A DNA stretch of 64,000 nt from CAYQTL01 sp964420405 (GTDB lineage Bacteria; Acidobacteriota; Thermoanaerobaculia; Thermoanaerobaculales; Sulfomarinibacteraceae). Below the pieces are notes generated by a model that searched no databases, was not told the DNA's origin, and saw only the letters and a program-made list of their open reading frames with translations. Position 1 is the stretch's first letter. Each line of letters starts with the position of its first letter. Below, piece by piece: positions 16,461 through 25,333 of this stretch. Location of the stretch: assembly GCA_964420405.1 (NCBI GenBank), contig CAYQTL010000007.1, positions 71,514-135,513 of the forward strand, written 5' to 3'. The position numbers and the translations under genes are program-made.

Positions 16461-18248
16461 ATGCGTGAAATCTCCCGCCCGACTCTCGTCTGGGCCACCG
16501 TGGTCGTGCTCACCGCCGCGCCCGCCGCATGGCCCGGTTCCGGCGACCGGCCGGCGACGGCGGACCGGAGCACCACTCCGGCCGCGGACACGGCTGCCGC
16601 GGCGGCCCGACCGGCCGGCGCGCCGCTGACCCTGACGCCGAACCGGCAGGACGTCTCGCCGCCGCTGCGCGAGATCCCCCCGCGGCCGCCGAACAAGCAG
16701 CTCATCATCCGGCCGACCCACGACACGCCCGCCGACGCCAAGGGCAAACCGGACGGATGGGACGGCAAGGTCGGCGTCCGGCACTCGCCCCACGTCGCGC
16801 AGACCTCGATGCCGAAGGGCATCCTGCGGCTGGATCCGATCGTCAACGTCGAGGGGCTCGGCAGGGGAACCGCGGGGTTCTTCGTCAGCGGCGCGCCACC
16901 GGACACCACGGGTGCGGTCGGCGGCGGCTACTTCATGCAGTGGGTCAACGTCCACTACGCCCTCTACTCGACGGCCGACGGCTCGATGGTCAACCTGCCG
17001 GGCGTCGACTGGCGCACCGGAAGCTCGATCTTCTCGGGGATGGGCGGCCCGTGCGCGAACACCAACGACGGCGACCCGATCGTGCTGTACGACCACCTCG
17101 CAGGCCGCTGGGTCATGAGCCAGTTCGCGCTGCCGAACTACCCCAGCCCGCCGTTCTACCAGTGCATCGCGGTGTCGACCACCGGAGATCCGCTCGGCAC
17201 CTGGAACCGGTTCGAGTACACCTGGCCCGGCAACAAGTTCAACGACTACCCGAAGCTGTCGGTCTGGCCCGACGGCTACTACATGTCCGCCAACGAGTTC
17301 AGCTCCTCGGGCATCGGCCTCGGCGCCGCGGTGGCGGTGTTCGAGCGGGACCAGCTCCTCGCCGGCGGTACGCCGCAGGCGGTGTACTGGGACCTGTCGG
17401 ACTCCTACTGGAACCTGCTGCCGGTCGACCTTGACGGCGACACGCTCCCGCCCGCCGGATCGCCGGGCTACTTCATCCAGTCGGACCCCTACGGCCTCAA
17501 CGACAGCATCGAGATCTGGGAGGTCGACGTCGACTGGACCGACCCGGCCTCGTCCACCTGCGGGACCGTCGGCAACGACCCGTCGAGCTCCATTCCGGTC
17601 ACCGCCTACGCGAGGGGGTTCGACCCGCCTCAGCCGGGCACGGGCTACACCCTCGACGCGATCGGCGACCGCCTGATGTTCCCCGCCACCTACCGGAACT
17701 TCGACACCCACGAGTCGATCGTGCTGAACCACTCGTGCTGCGGCCAGCCATCCGGGATCCGCTGGTACGAGATCCGGGATCCCGGCGGCACGCCGCCCAT
17801 CCTGTACCAGGAGGGCACCTTCACACCCGACGGCGACGCCCGCTGGATGGGCAGCATCGCCCAGGACGCGGCCGGCAACATGCTGCTCGGCTACTCGGTG
17901 TCCAGCTCCTCGACCTCGCCGTCGATCCGCGTCGCCGGCCGCCTCGCCGACGATCCCCTCGGCCAGATGACGATCGGCGAGATCGAGGTCGCCACCGGCA
18001 GCGGCTACCAGACGCCGCCCCCCGGCGACTCGCGCAACCGCTGGGGCGACTACTCCACCATGGTGGTCGATCCCGACGACGGCTGCACCTTCTGGTACAC
18101 CCAGGAGTACCTCACGCAGACCGGGGTCAGCGTCTGGCGGACCCGGATCGCCAGCTTCCAGCTGCCGGGCTGCCCGCCCGTCGACCCGATCTTCAGCGAC
18201 GGCTTCGAGAACGGAGACACCACCGCCTGGTCGGACGCGGCACCGTGA
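16461..18248 (+). CDS. Secreted protein of unknown function with DGFE..GDT tail
   Basis: A 595-residue protein with a signal peptide (ending about residue 24) and a low-complexity Ala/Pro/Thr linker up to about residue 65. A large region of regularly spaced aromatic and Gly-Asp motifs follows (GDPIVLYDHLAGRWVMSQFA, FNDYPKLSVWPDGYYMSANE, GDARWMGSIAQDAAGNMLLG, RWGDYSTMVVDPDD), which suggests a beta-propeller. The last 19 residues, IFSDGFENGDTTAWSDAAP, match the tails of two other secreted proteins here. CGGAGG lies six bases before the ATG. I do not recognise a catalytic site. TACCAT at 16419-16424 could be its -10 box. Confidence 0.85.
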   Translation: MREISRPTLVWATVVVLTAAPAAWPGSGDRPATADRSTTPAADTAAAAARPAGAPLTLTPNRQDVSPPLREIPPRPPNKQLIIRPTHDTPADAKGKPDGWDGKVGVRHSPHVAQTSMPKGILRLDPIVNVEGLGRGTAGFFVSGAPPDTTGAVGGGYFMQWVNVHYALYSTADGSMVNLPGVDWRTGSSIFSGMGGPCANTNDGDPIVLYDHLAGRWVMSQFALPNYPSPPFYQCIAVSTTGDPLGTWNRFEYTWPGNKFNDYPKLSVWPDGYYMSANEFSSSGIGLGAAVAVFERDQLLAGGTPQAVYWDLSDSYWNLLPVDLDGDTLPPAGSPGYFIQSDPYGLNDSIEIWEVDVDWTDPASSTCGTVGNDPSSSIPVTAYARGFDPPQPGTGYTLDAIGDRLMFPATYRNFDTHESIVLNHSCCGQPSGIRWYEIRDPGGTPPILYQEGTFTPDGDARWMGSIAQDAAGNMLLGYSVSSSSTSPSIRVAGRLADDPLGQMTIGEIEVATGSGYQTPPPGDSRNRWGDYSTMVVDPDDGCTFWYTQEYLTQTGVSVWRTRIASFQLPGCPPVDPIFSDGFENGDTTAWSDAAP

Positions 18249-18361
18249 CCCGACCATCCGTCGTCGCCGACGGCACGCCCCCGGCGACTGCCGCCACCGA
18301 GCGCCAGCGGGCATCTCGACGGCGGGAGCCCGGCGGACCGAGCCACCAGAAGGGAGCATCC

Positions 18362-19474
18362 ATGCGTCATGCGATCCTCAGCGTCACCATCGTGGCGGCC
18401 GTGCTCGCCTGCACACCCTGTGTGGAGGCCGCGGACGCCGACATCCACTCGGCGATCGCCGGACCGGCCACGGTGCTGCCGGGCGAGACCGGCACGTTCA
18501 CCGTCACCTACGGCAACAACGGTCCCCAGACCGCGCTGAGCTCGTACGTGAACATCCTGTTCCCCGCCGGCGTGCCGGCCGAGTACAACAGCATCTCGCA
18601 GGCCCAGATCGACGCCATCGAGGTCTCGATGCTGAACACCGACACCCTCGGCAACGTCCCGCTGCTGTTCCAGTCCTTCACCTGCGACTCGCTCCTGATC
18701 CAGCACCAGGGGCCGAGCTCCACGCGGCCCGACCCGCTGGACTTCATGACATCGGGTGCGTCCGGGAGCTTCTCGTTCGCGACCGAGTTCCCGATGGCGG
18801 AGCCGACCGTCGCCGGCCTCGAGATCCACTCCCCCGCCTCGCTCGAGGGACAGTACCTGCACATCGGTCGCGGCTCCTGCACGGACTGCGCCGACCTCTT
18901 CGGGACCTGCTTCGGCGAACCGCTCACGGTCCTCACCGAGACCAGCGTTCCGGCGACCCTGGCCGACGACGGCAGCGCCGACCCCACCTACGGCTGCGGC
19001 GCCCTCGTCGGCAGCTACTCCGGCAGCGTCGTGTTCTTCCAGCGTGGCGGCTGCCAGTTCGGCACCAAGGCGCTGAACGCCCAGAACGCGGGCGCGGTCG
19101 GCGCCGTGATCGTCAACAGCGACAACTGCGGCACCGGCAACCCGCCGCCTCCCAACGACCCCGACTGCGTGATCTCGATGGCGCCGGGCGACTTCGGCCT
19201 GTCGACCTTCATCCCGGTGCTGATGCTGTCGCAGAACGACGGCACGCCGATCATCACCGAGCTGCAGGCGGCCACCCCGGTCACGGTCACGATCGGCGGC
19301 ATCACCTCCGACCGGATGCGCTTCACCTCCGACGCGTTCCACGCGGTGGCGGGCGACAGCGACGCCGACGCCACCAACAACGACGGTCTCGCGACCGTGC
19401 TCTTCGCCACGCCGCTCTTCCAGGACGGCTTCGAGTCCGGCGACACGACCTTCTGGAGCGCCGCGACGCCCTGA
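18362..19474 (+). CDS. Secreted PA-domain protein with DGFESGDT tail
   Basis: A 370-residue exported protein. The signal peptide is followed by an Ig-like/DUF11-type domain (about 24-115, SAIAGPATVLPGETGTFTV), a cysteine-containing segment with IGRGSCTDCADLFGTCFGEP, and a protease-associated (PA) domain (about 205-320, with GSVVFFQRGGCQFGTKALNA). It ends LFQDGFESGDTTFWSAATP. PA domains bind peptides or cap peptidases; no peptidase domain is present. AAGGGAG precedes the ATG. It is a paralogue of the protein at 26139-28145, which shares both domains but has a PKD extension. A strong terminator follows. Confidence 0.87.
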   Translation: MRHAILSVTIVAAVLACTPCVEAADADIHSAIAGPATVLPGETGTFTVTYGNNGPQTALSSYVNILFPAGVPAEYNSISQAQIDAIEVSMLNTDTLGNVPLLFQSFTCDSLLIQHQGPSSTRPDPLDFMTSGASGSFSFATEFPMAEPTVAGLEIHSPASLEGQYLHIGRGSCTDCADLFGTCFGEPLTVLTETSVPATLADDGSADPTYGCGALVGSYSGSVVFFQRGGCQFGTKALNAQNAGAVGAVIVNSDNCGTGNPPPPNDPDCVISMAPGDFGLSTFIPVLMLSQNDGTPIITELQAATPVTVTIGGITSDRMRFTSDAFHAVAGDSDADATNNDGLATVLFATPLFQDGFESGDTTFWSAATP

Positions 19475-19500
19475 CCGGCGTGACCACCGCAACGATCCCC

Positions 19501-19533
19501 GACGGCCCGGCGCGGTGCCGGGCCGTCGCGTTT
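19501..19533 (+). terminator. Rho-independent-type terminator
   Basis: An 11-base perfect stem GACGGCCCGGC / GCCGGGCCGTC (19501-19511 with 19517-19527) has a five-base loop and is followed by GCGTTTC, 27 bases after the PA-domain gene. The T-run is short, as is common at this GC content. From here to 19742 I see no gene. Confidence 0.7.
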
Positions 19534-19742
19534 CATCGCCTCCGCGGCGATACCGGCGGGCTGCCGACGGTGGTCGATCGCGGGTCTCCGCCGGGCGGCG
19601 ACGCCGGGAAGACCCGCACGCCCACCACGTTGCGCGGCCGCCCTCGTGGCGTTGCCGCCGCCGTCCCTGCCGGTGACGCTGGCGCCGTGTCCGGCGTCGC
19701 GGCTGTCCCCGGCCGGTGACGGACCCGCCGGACGGCCCCGCC

Positions 19743-20120
19743 TCAGCTCTCGCGCGCCAGCCCGGCGAGGACCGCCTTGAGCTCGTCGAGCTGGAACGGC
19801 TTGCGCAGGAAGGCGTCGCCGGCAGCGAGAGCGTCGGAGACCGACTCGTTGGCGTAGCCGGACATCAAGACTACCTTCGTGTCGGGGTACAGCTGGCGGA
19901 AGCGTGTCGCCAGCTCCCCGCCCTCCATGCCCGGCATCACGACGTCCGTCAGCAGAAGGTGGATCGGGCCGGCGTGCCCACGCGCCACCGCGAGCGCGTC
20001 GGCGCCGTCTCCTGCCAGGAGCACGTCGACGTCGAGCTGGCGGAGAATCTCCGACAGCACCGTGCGCACCTGCTCCTTGTCCTCCACCAGCAGCACCGTC
20101 ATCCTGTCGCTCGCAGCCAT
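19743..20120 (-). CDS. Single-domain response regulator (CheY-like receiver)
   Basis: A 125-residue receiver domain. It has the acidic pair in VLLVEDKEQ, phospho-acceptor Asp in LLTDVVMPGMEGGEL, the switch Ser in VVLMSGYANES and the conserved Lys in AFLRKPFQLDEL. It has no output domain and most resembles receiver domains found at the C-terminus of hybrid histidine kinases. The start is set at MAASDRM because GGAGG stands upstream. No kinase is adjacent, so its partner is unknown. It is isolated between two other transcription units. Confidence 0.85.
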   Translation of the reverse strand: MAASDRMTVLLVEDKEQVRTVLSEILRQLDVDVLLAGDGADALAVARGHAGPIHLLLTDVVMPGMEGGELATRFRQLYPDTKVVLMSGYANESVSDALAAGDAFLRKPFQLDELKAVLAGLARES

Positions 20121-20319
20121 CCCGTCCTCCGCGCCCGGCTCCCGGCGTGGATCCGATCCCGCCGCACCCGCGCCCATCGGGCTCGGAACCTCCCCGGTTC
20201 GTGCTCCCCCGCGTGTGCCTTCTCAGGATACGCGATCTCCGGCCGGGTGGGCCGCTCCGGGTGCGATGCGGCAGGGTGTGTCGGATCGAGGCCGGCTCGC
20301 CGCCATGCCGGAACCGGCC

Positions 20320-21063
20320 TCATCCGTCGTCGAGCGCCGCGGCCACCTCCTCGAAGAACCCGTCGAGGCCGGTCTCTGCGAAGTAGCGGTCCGGTCCGGG
20401 CGCGAGCCCGACCGCTCCTTGGTTGACCACAACCACGTCGCCACCCGCCTGCTCCGGCAGCCACGCCACCGGGTAGACCGTCAGCGAGGAGCCGAGCACC
20501 AGCAGCAGGTCGCTCGCCGCGACCTCGGCCATGGCGCGGTCCAGCTCCCGCACCGGCTCGCCGAAGAACACCACATCGGGCTTCACGAGGCCACCACACT
20601 CGCAGCGGGGCACCTCCTCGCGGGCGAGCCTGGCGCGTAGCTCGTCGAAGCCGTACTCGCGGCCACAGCTCAGGCAGTGGGAGGTCCAGTAGTCGCCGTG
20701 CACCGACAGCACCTCCCGCGACCCGGCCTGCTGGTGGAGGGCGTCGATGTTCTGGGTCACGACCGCCCGCAGCCGGCCGCGCTGCTCGAGGCGTGCGAGG
20801 AAGCGGTGCGTGAAGGTGGGCTCGAGCGAGTCCACCACCGCGAGGAAGTCCCTGGTGAACTCGAAGAACGGCTCGGGACGGCGGTGGAACACCCTGATGT
20901 CGAACACCGTGTCGGGGTCGTACCGGCGGGTGACATACAGCCCCTTCGGTCCACGGAAGTCAGGGATCCCGGCCGCGGTCGAGATCCCGGCCCCGGTGAG
21001 GGCCACCGTCCGCCGGGCGTCGCGCAGCATCCGCGCGCAGGCACCGGGAGTGAGCGTGTTCAT
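20320..21063 (-). CDS. Sir2-family NAD-dependent protein deacylase
   Basis: A 247-residue sirtuin. It has the NAD-binding motif ALTGAGISTAAGIPDFRGP, TQNIDALHQQAG, the catalytic His in SVHGDYW, a structural zinc ribbon CLSCG...CECGG, GLVKPDVVFFGEP and the C-terminal LGSSLTVYPVAWLP. All catalytic residues are present and the length is normal. It removes acyl groups from lysines using NAD+. It stands alone and diverges from the amidohydrolase gene at 21145. The long upstream open frame is a high-GC artefact; the ATG fits the family start. Confidence 0.92.
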   Translation of the reverse strand: MNTLTPGACARMLRDARRTVALTGAGISTAAGIPDFRGPKGLYVTRRYDPDTVFDIRVFHRRPEPFFEFTRDFLAVVDSLEPTFTHRFLARLEQRGRLRAVVTQNIDALHQQAGSREVLSVHGDYWTSHCLSCGREYGFDELRARLAREEVPRCECGGLVKPDVVFFGEPVRELDRAMAEVAASDLLLVLGSSLTVYPVAWLPEQAGGDVVVVNQGAVGLAPGPDRYFAETGLDGFFEEVAAALDDG

Positions 21064-21108
21064 CGGGCACCTCCGCCGGCTCCTCGTCGAAACGATGCAC
21101 GGAGCCGC

Positions 21109-21114
21109 TACAAT
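21109..21114 (+). promoter_or_regulatory. Candidate -10 box for the amidohydrolase pair
   Basis: TACAAT lies 30 bases before the ATG at 21145, in the gap with the divergent sirtuin gene. No clear -35. Confidence 0.4.
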
Positions 21115-21144
21115 GAAACCACATTCGAGGAACGGGGGCGGCGG

Positions 21145-22533
21145 ATGCGGACGCGATTCGTGAACCTGCGCATCCCTTCCGGCGGCAACGAGGTCGAGCC
21201 GGCCGAGCTGGTGGTGGAGGGAGGACGGATCGTCGCCGTCCTGCCGGCCGGAACCGAGACCGCCGCCGGCGACGAGCGCTGGGTGAACCTGGACGGAGCC
21301 CTGGTCCTGCCGGGCGCGATCGACGGCCACGTGCACTTCCACGACGGCTCCAGCGACCCCCGCGAGGACTTCGCGAGCGGAACCGCCGCCGCCGCGGCGG
21401 GCGGCGTCACCTGCGTGGTGGAGCGGCTCACCTCCGACGCCGCCCCCGGCGCCGCCGATGTCGAGCGCCTGCTGTCGGCGGTCGGACCGACCGCCCACGT
21501 GGACTTCATGGTGTGGGCGGGGCTCGACGGCCGCCATCTGGCCGACGACGGCTGGCCGCGCCGGCTGTGGGCTCTCGCCGAGGCCGGCGTCGCCGGCGTC
21601 GCCGTGGCTCTCCACTCTGACGACCCGGCGGTGCCGCCGGTCCCGGCGCCGGCGCTCCGGCCGATCCTGGAGGAGACCGCCGCCTGCGCACTGCCGGTCG
21701 CCGTGTACGCCGAGGACGGTACGGTTGTGGCCGACCTCGAGCGGCGCGTCCGCGACCGCGGCGACGCGTCGCCAGCCGCCTGGGCGGAGGCGCGGCCCGC
21801 CGCCGCCGAGGTCGCCGCCGTGTCGACCGTCGTCCATCTGTGCCGGGCCACCGGGGCGCCGGTGCACCTGCTGCGGATCGCGGCCGGCGAGGCCCTCGAC
21901 CTGGCCAGCGCCGCCCGCTTCGAGGGGCTGCCGGTCACCGTCGCCACCTGCCCCCACCTGCTCGAGTTCTCCCGCTCCGACCTCGAGAGCCTCGGGTCGG
22001 TGCTCAAGACCGTCCCCGCGGTGCGCTCGGAGGCCGACCTGGAGCGGCTCTGGCAGGGCCTCGGCGCCGGCGAGATCGACCTCGTCGCGTCGGACCACGA
22101 CCCGGCCCGCTGGCCGGACGAGAAGTCCACCGGTTCGATCTGGACCGACCGCGCCGGGCTGCCCGGGGTGGAGCTGCTGCTGCCGTACCTCTACACGGCC
22201 GGCTACTGCTCCGGCCGGTTGACGCTCGAACGTCTGGTGGAGCTGATCTCCACCACGCCGGCGCGGTTGCTCGGCATCGACCACCGCAAGGGCCGCCTCG
22301 AGCGGGGGTTCGACGCCGACTTCGTGGTGTTCGACGAGCGGACGAGCTGGACCGTTCGCGGCGACCGCCTCCACGGGCTGTCGCGCTACACCCCGTTCGA
22401 GGGACGGGTGTTCACCGGCAGGGTCCGGGCGACCTACCTGCGCGGGCGGGCCGCCTACCAGGCGACCGCCGAGGGTGACGAGCTGTTCGGTGCCGCCGGC
22501 GCCGGCATCTTCCTCGCCCGCGGCATGGGTTGA
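21145..22533 (+). CDS. Amidohydrolase (allantoinase/dihydropyrimidinase-like) lacking metal ligands
   Basis: A 462-residue cyclic-amidohydrolase-fold protein. The overall sequence follows allantoinase/hydantoinase (HyuA-like): GAIDGHVHFHDG, a TCPHLLEFS segment, VASDHDP, then GLPGVELLLPYLYTAGYCSG and the C-terminal cap ending FTGRVRATYLRGRAAY. The HxH (His62, His64) and the final Asp317 are present. The carbamylated Lys is replaced by Ala153 (GVAVA for GFKCF), the strand-5 His by Tyr188 (VAVYAED), and the strand-6 His by Arg244 (HLLRIAA). A normal binuclear metal centre is therefore unlikely, and the protein may be a pseudoenzyme or have a changed chemistry. The ssnA-like gene starts four bases after its stop, so the two are probably coupled. 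Confidence 0.85.
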   Translation: MRTRFVNLRIPSGGNEVEPAELVVEGGRIVAVLPAGTETAAGDERWVNLDGALVLPGAIDGHVHFHDGSSDPREDFASGTAAAAAGGVTCVVERLTSDAAPGAADVERLLSAVGPTAHVDFMVWAGLDGRHLADDGWPRRLWALAEAGVAGVAVALHSDDPAVPPVPAPALRPILEETAACALPVAVYAEDGTVVADLERRVRDRGDASPAAWAEARPAAAEVAAVSTVVHLCRATGAPVHLLRIAAGEALDLASAARFEGLPVTVATCPHLLEFSRSDLESLGSVLKTVPAVRSEADLERLWQGLGAGEIDLVASDHDPARWPDEKSTGSIWTDRAGLPGVELLLPYLYTAGYCSGRLTLERLVELISTTPARLLGIDHRKGRLERGFDADFVVFDERTSWTVRGDRLHGLSRYTPFEGRVFTGRVRATYLRGRAAYQATAEGDELFGAAGAGIFLARGMG

Positions 22534-22537
22534 GCCG

Positions 22538-23887
22538 GTGGGCGGCACGACCGTCCTGACAGGCGGTGCCGTCGTCACCCGGTTCGAGCGCCCTGAGGTG
22601 ATCGCCGGCGGCGCCGTCGCGTGGACCGCCGACAGGATCGTCGATGTCGGGCCAGCGGACGGAGTCGCGGCCCGCCACCCCGACGCCGCGCGGCTCGACG
22701 CCCGCGGTGGTCTCGTGGTCCCCGGTCTCGTGAACCTGCACCACCACGTCCTCTCACCCCTCGCGCGGGGGCTCGCACCGGCGTCCCGGCCGCGCTCCTT
22801 CGGCGACCTCCTCGAGGGCCTCTGGTGGCGCCTGGACCGAGTCGTGACCCCCGAGGCGGTCCACGCCGCGGCGCGCCTCACGGTCGCCGAATGCGCCCGC
22901 TGGGGCACCACCACCGCGTTCCTCCACCACTCGTCGCCGTCGTGCCTGCGGCACAGCCTCGAGCTGCTCGCCCGGGCGTGCGACGAGGTCGGGTTGTCGG
23001 CGGTGATCTGCTACGGCGTCAGCGACCGCAACGGCCACCACGAGGCCCTCGCCGGGGTCGACGAGAACGCCGTGTTCGTCGACGCCCACCGCGACCATCC
23101 CCGGATCCGCGGCATGTTCGGCCTCCACGCCAGCTTCACCGTCGCCGACGCCACGCTGACGGCGGTCGCCGAGCGGCGCAGTCGCGGCGTCGGGTGCCAG
23201 CTCCACCTCGCCGAGGACCTGCTCGACGTGCAGGCCTCCAAGCTGGCGTACGGCGCGGCCCCGCTGCAGCGGCTCGAGCGGTTCGGCCTGCTGGACGATC
23301 GCAGCCTCCTGGTCCACGGTCTGCACCTGTCCCGCGAGGAGCACGAGACCGTCGCCCTGTTCGGTGCCACCCTCGTCCACTGCCCCGAGTCCAACGCCCT
23401 TCACGGGGTCGGACGGCTCGAGCCGGACCGCGTCCTGCGTCGCGGCTGCCGCGTCGGTCTGGGCACGTGCGGGGCCTCGCCGTCGCTGCTCCACCAGCTC
23501 CGCTTCAGCTCGCTCGGCCAGCGGGCAGCGCGGCGCGACCCCTCCGCCGGGATCGACGCCCTGGCGATGCTCGCGACGTCGGCCTCGGTGGCCGGCGAGA
23601 TCCTCGGCGAGCCCGCCCTCGGACGGATCGAGGCGGGCGCCCCGGCCGACCTCGCCGTGATCGACCTGCCCCTCGCCTCGCCTCCGTCGGCCCGCACGCT
23701 GGGCGCCTTCCTCCTCGACGCCGCGACGGCGCCGGTCCGCCACACCGTCGCGCGGGGCACGGTCGTCGTGCGCGACTTCGAGCCCACCACGATCGACCTG
23801 TGCGACGCGGCACGCGAGGCCGCGACCCTCGTGCCCGGCCTGTGGTCGCGTTTCGAGGCCCTCGGCGGGCGCCGCAGCCCCGAGTAG
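22538..23887 (+). CDS. ssnA: SsnA-like aminohydrolase with altered metal-binding Asp
   Basis: A 449-residue member of the ATZ/TRZ/SsnA amidohydrolase group. SsnA-like features are LVVPGLVNLHHHVLSPLARG, FGDLLEGLWWRLDR, a conserved GVSDRNGHHEALAGVDEN, LHLAED, LLVHGLHLS and CPESNALHGVG. The Asp expected in the GLGTDG metal motif is Cys311 here (VGLGTCGASPSLL), so activity is doubtful. SsnA has no firmly assigned reaction and usually occurs in purine or selenium-dependent hydroxylase gene sets. The GTG start lies four bases after the preceding degenerate amidohydrolase. xdhC lies about 6 kb upstream. Confidence 0.8.
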   Translation: MGGTTVLTGGAVVTRFERPEVIAGGAVAWTADRIVDVGPADGVAARHPDAARLDARGGLVVPGLVNLHHHVLSPLARGLAPASRPRSFGDLLEGLWWRLDRVVTPEAVHAAARLTVAECARWGTTTAFLHHSSPSCLRHSLELLARACDEVGLSAVICYGVSDRNGHHEALAGVDENAVFVDAHRDHPRIRGMFGLHASFTVADATLTAVAERRSRGVGCQLHLAEDLLDVQASKLAYGAAPLQRLERFGLLDDRSLLVHGLHLSREEHETVALFGATLVHCPESNALHGVGRLEPDRVLRRGCRVGLGTCGASPSLLHQLRFSSLGQRAARRDPSAGIDALAMLATSASVAGEILGEPALGRIEAGAPADLAVIDLPLASPPSARTLGAFLLDAATAPVRHTVARGTVVVRDFEPTTIDLCDAAREAATLVPGLWSRFEALGGRRSPE

Positions 23888-23936
23888 CGGGTTCCGCGCA
23901 GGGACACGCGATCTCCGTGGCGACCGTCCCCGGACG

Positions 23937-24002
23937 CCGGGAACGGGATCGGGATCGGAGACCGGATGGGGACCGGGATCGGAACCCGGATCGGGATCGG
24001 AC
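23937..24002. repeat. Hexamer run between convergent genes
   Basis: CGGGAT, CGGGAA and CGGAAC units fill the 139-base gap between ssnA and the convergent gene at 24027-24776, all in one orientation. No gene is seen. Confidence 0.7.
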
Positions 24003-24026
24003 GGGCCGTCGTGGCTGATCCGGGGA

Positions 24027-24776
24027 TCAGTCCCCGATCTGGACGTTGAAGCTGCCGTCGCGCTGCCAGAACCGGTCGTGGACGGTGCCGTACCGCGACA
24101 GGTCCAGCGCCGCGATGTCGGCCCGGCGGCTCTCCAGCAGCCCGACGGTCTCCGGCGGCAGCCCGGTCTCCGCCGCCGGCGGGCCCGCCCCGAGCTCCTT
24201 CAGCCGCCCGTCGAGACGCCGCTCGAGCGCCGCCAGGGCGGGGGTCTCACCGTGCTGCCGTCGCAGCTCCGCCACGAACTCGAGGTCCTCGCGGGTCGCC
24301 TGCTCGAGCCGACCGGCGCCCGCGCGAGCCTCGGCGGGCTCGAGCCACTCCTCGTACACCTGCTCCTCGAGCCACCGGAACTCGGCCGGCGACATGTCGT
24401 GGGCCCGCAGCGCCGCCTCCTGGGCGGCGAACACCCCCCGCAGCTCGGCCAGCACCACCTTGGCCGTCTCGAGGCTTTCCTCGCCGTTCTGGGTCAGCTC
24501 GCGCTCCAGCTCCTCCCAGCGTCGGTAGGTCGGCAGCAGGTCGGCGCGGACCGCCAGGAACCGGTCGAGGCGCGACGGGTCGACGGTGCCGCCCTCCGGG
24601 GGCTGCCACGCCATCGCCGCGTCGAGCTCGTCGAACGCCTTCTCGGAGGCCGCCAGGTCCATGATCGGGCCGACCAGGTCCTTGCCGTGACGGTACAGCC
24701 CCGGCCCGACGGCGAGGGCCAGCGCCAGCACCCCCGCCACGATCGCGCCGACCACGATCCAGAACGTGCGTCCCAT
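24027..24776 (-). CDS. Membrane-anchored helical protein of unknown function
   Basis: A 249-residue protein with one N-terminal membrane helix (about 6-26, TFWIVVGAIVAGVLALALAV). The rest is a charged, Glu/Arg/Leu-rich, probably all-helical region (e.g. RWEELERELTQNGEESLETA, LEEQVYEEWLEPAEARAG). It ends in a short aromatic tail (RFWQRDGSFNVQIGD). GGGAG precedes the ATG. I recognise no family, enzyme motif or lipobox. The topology suggests a cytoplasm- or periplasm-facing helical scaffold tethered to the inner membrane. It is a lone gene facing ssnA. Confidence 0.75.
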   Translation of the reverse strand: MGRTFWIVVGAIVAGVLALALAVGPGLYRHGKDLVGPIMDLAASEKAFDELDAAMAWQPPEGGTVDPSRLDRFLAVRADLLPTYRRWEELERELTQNGEESLETAKVVLAELRGVFAAQEAALRAHDMSPAEFRWLEEQVYEEWLEPAEARAGAGRLEQATREDLEFVAELRRQHGETPALAALERRLDGRLKELGAGPPAAETGLPPETVGLLESRRADIAALDLSRYGTVHDRFWQRDGSFNVQIGD

Positions 24777-24865
24777 GGTGCGCTCCCTTCGGCAGCGACA
24801 ACGATGGTACAGCGGCTGGGGTTCGGGGCCCGCGACATGGAACGCCGCCTCCCCGTCGGGCCTCC

Positions 24866-25012
24866 GATCCCGATCCCGTTTCCGGATGAGCGCCGCAGGC
24901 GTGCCGCGGATTCACGACAGAGCTCGGTTCCGGGGCTCGGACCGTCGCGCTGCATCAGCTCGCGCGACTCCATCGGGTTCGGTTGCAGATCGGGATCGGG
25001 ATCGGTTTCGGA
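24866..25012. repeat. Inverted pair of hexamer runs upstream of tRNA-Leu 3' end
   Basis: CCCGAT-type units at 24867-24885 face CGGGAT units at 24987-25007 with about 100 bases between, forming a potential hairpin. The region 24777-25050 contains no other recognisable feature. Confidence 0.6.
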
Positions 25013-25050
25013 GGGGCGCCGTCGCCGGCCGGCAGCGCCGTCGAGCTCCT

Positions 25051-25136
25051 TGGTGCCGGAGGAGGGATTCGAACCCTCACGACCTTGCGGCCGGCGGATT
25101 TTGAGTCCGCTGCGTCTGCCATTCCGCCACTCCGGC
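25051..25136 (-). tRNA. tRNA-Leu (anticodon CAA)
   Basis: On the minus strand the acceptor GCCGGAG (from 25136) pairs perfectly with CTCCGGC, and CCA is encoded (25053-25051). The anticodon stem GCGGA/TCCGC encloses loop CTCAAAA, giving anticodon CAA for UUG codons. A long variable arm (CGGCCGCAAGGTCG) and the T-loop GGTTCGAATCC are typical of leucine tRNAs. Confidence 0.96.
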
Positions 25137-25304
25137 GCGTCGCGCATTGTACCGGGTCGCCGCCGGCGCGCGACCTCCCGCAGTGCGGATGCGGGCTCCG
25201 GCCCGGCTTCGGCACCCTCGGCGATACCCGCCGGCCGCCGGACGAACGCAGGCCGGGAGCGGGCGCCACCGCCGCCGCACAACCTCTCTCGAGCTGCGAA
25301 ATGC

Positions 25305-25333
25305 TTGACGGCGCGCGATGGTCCGAATATATT
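25305..25333 (+). promoter_or_regulatory. Sigma-70 promoter of the ArsR-type gene
   Basis: TTGACG (25305-25310) and TATATT (25328-25333) are separated by 17 bases. The AT-rich -10 stands out in this GC-rich region. Transcription should start near 25341, about 38 bases before the GTG. Confidence 0.78.

Noticed and set aside
24777..25050. Short ORFs between the unknown membrane protein gene and tRNA-Leu
   Set aside because: They consist mostly of hexamer repeat and have no Shine-Dalgarno or recognisable motif.
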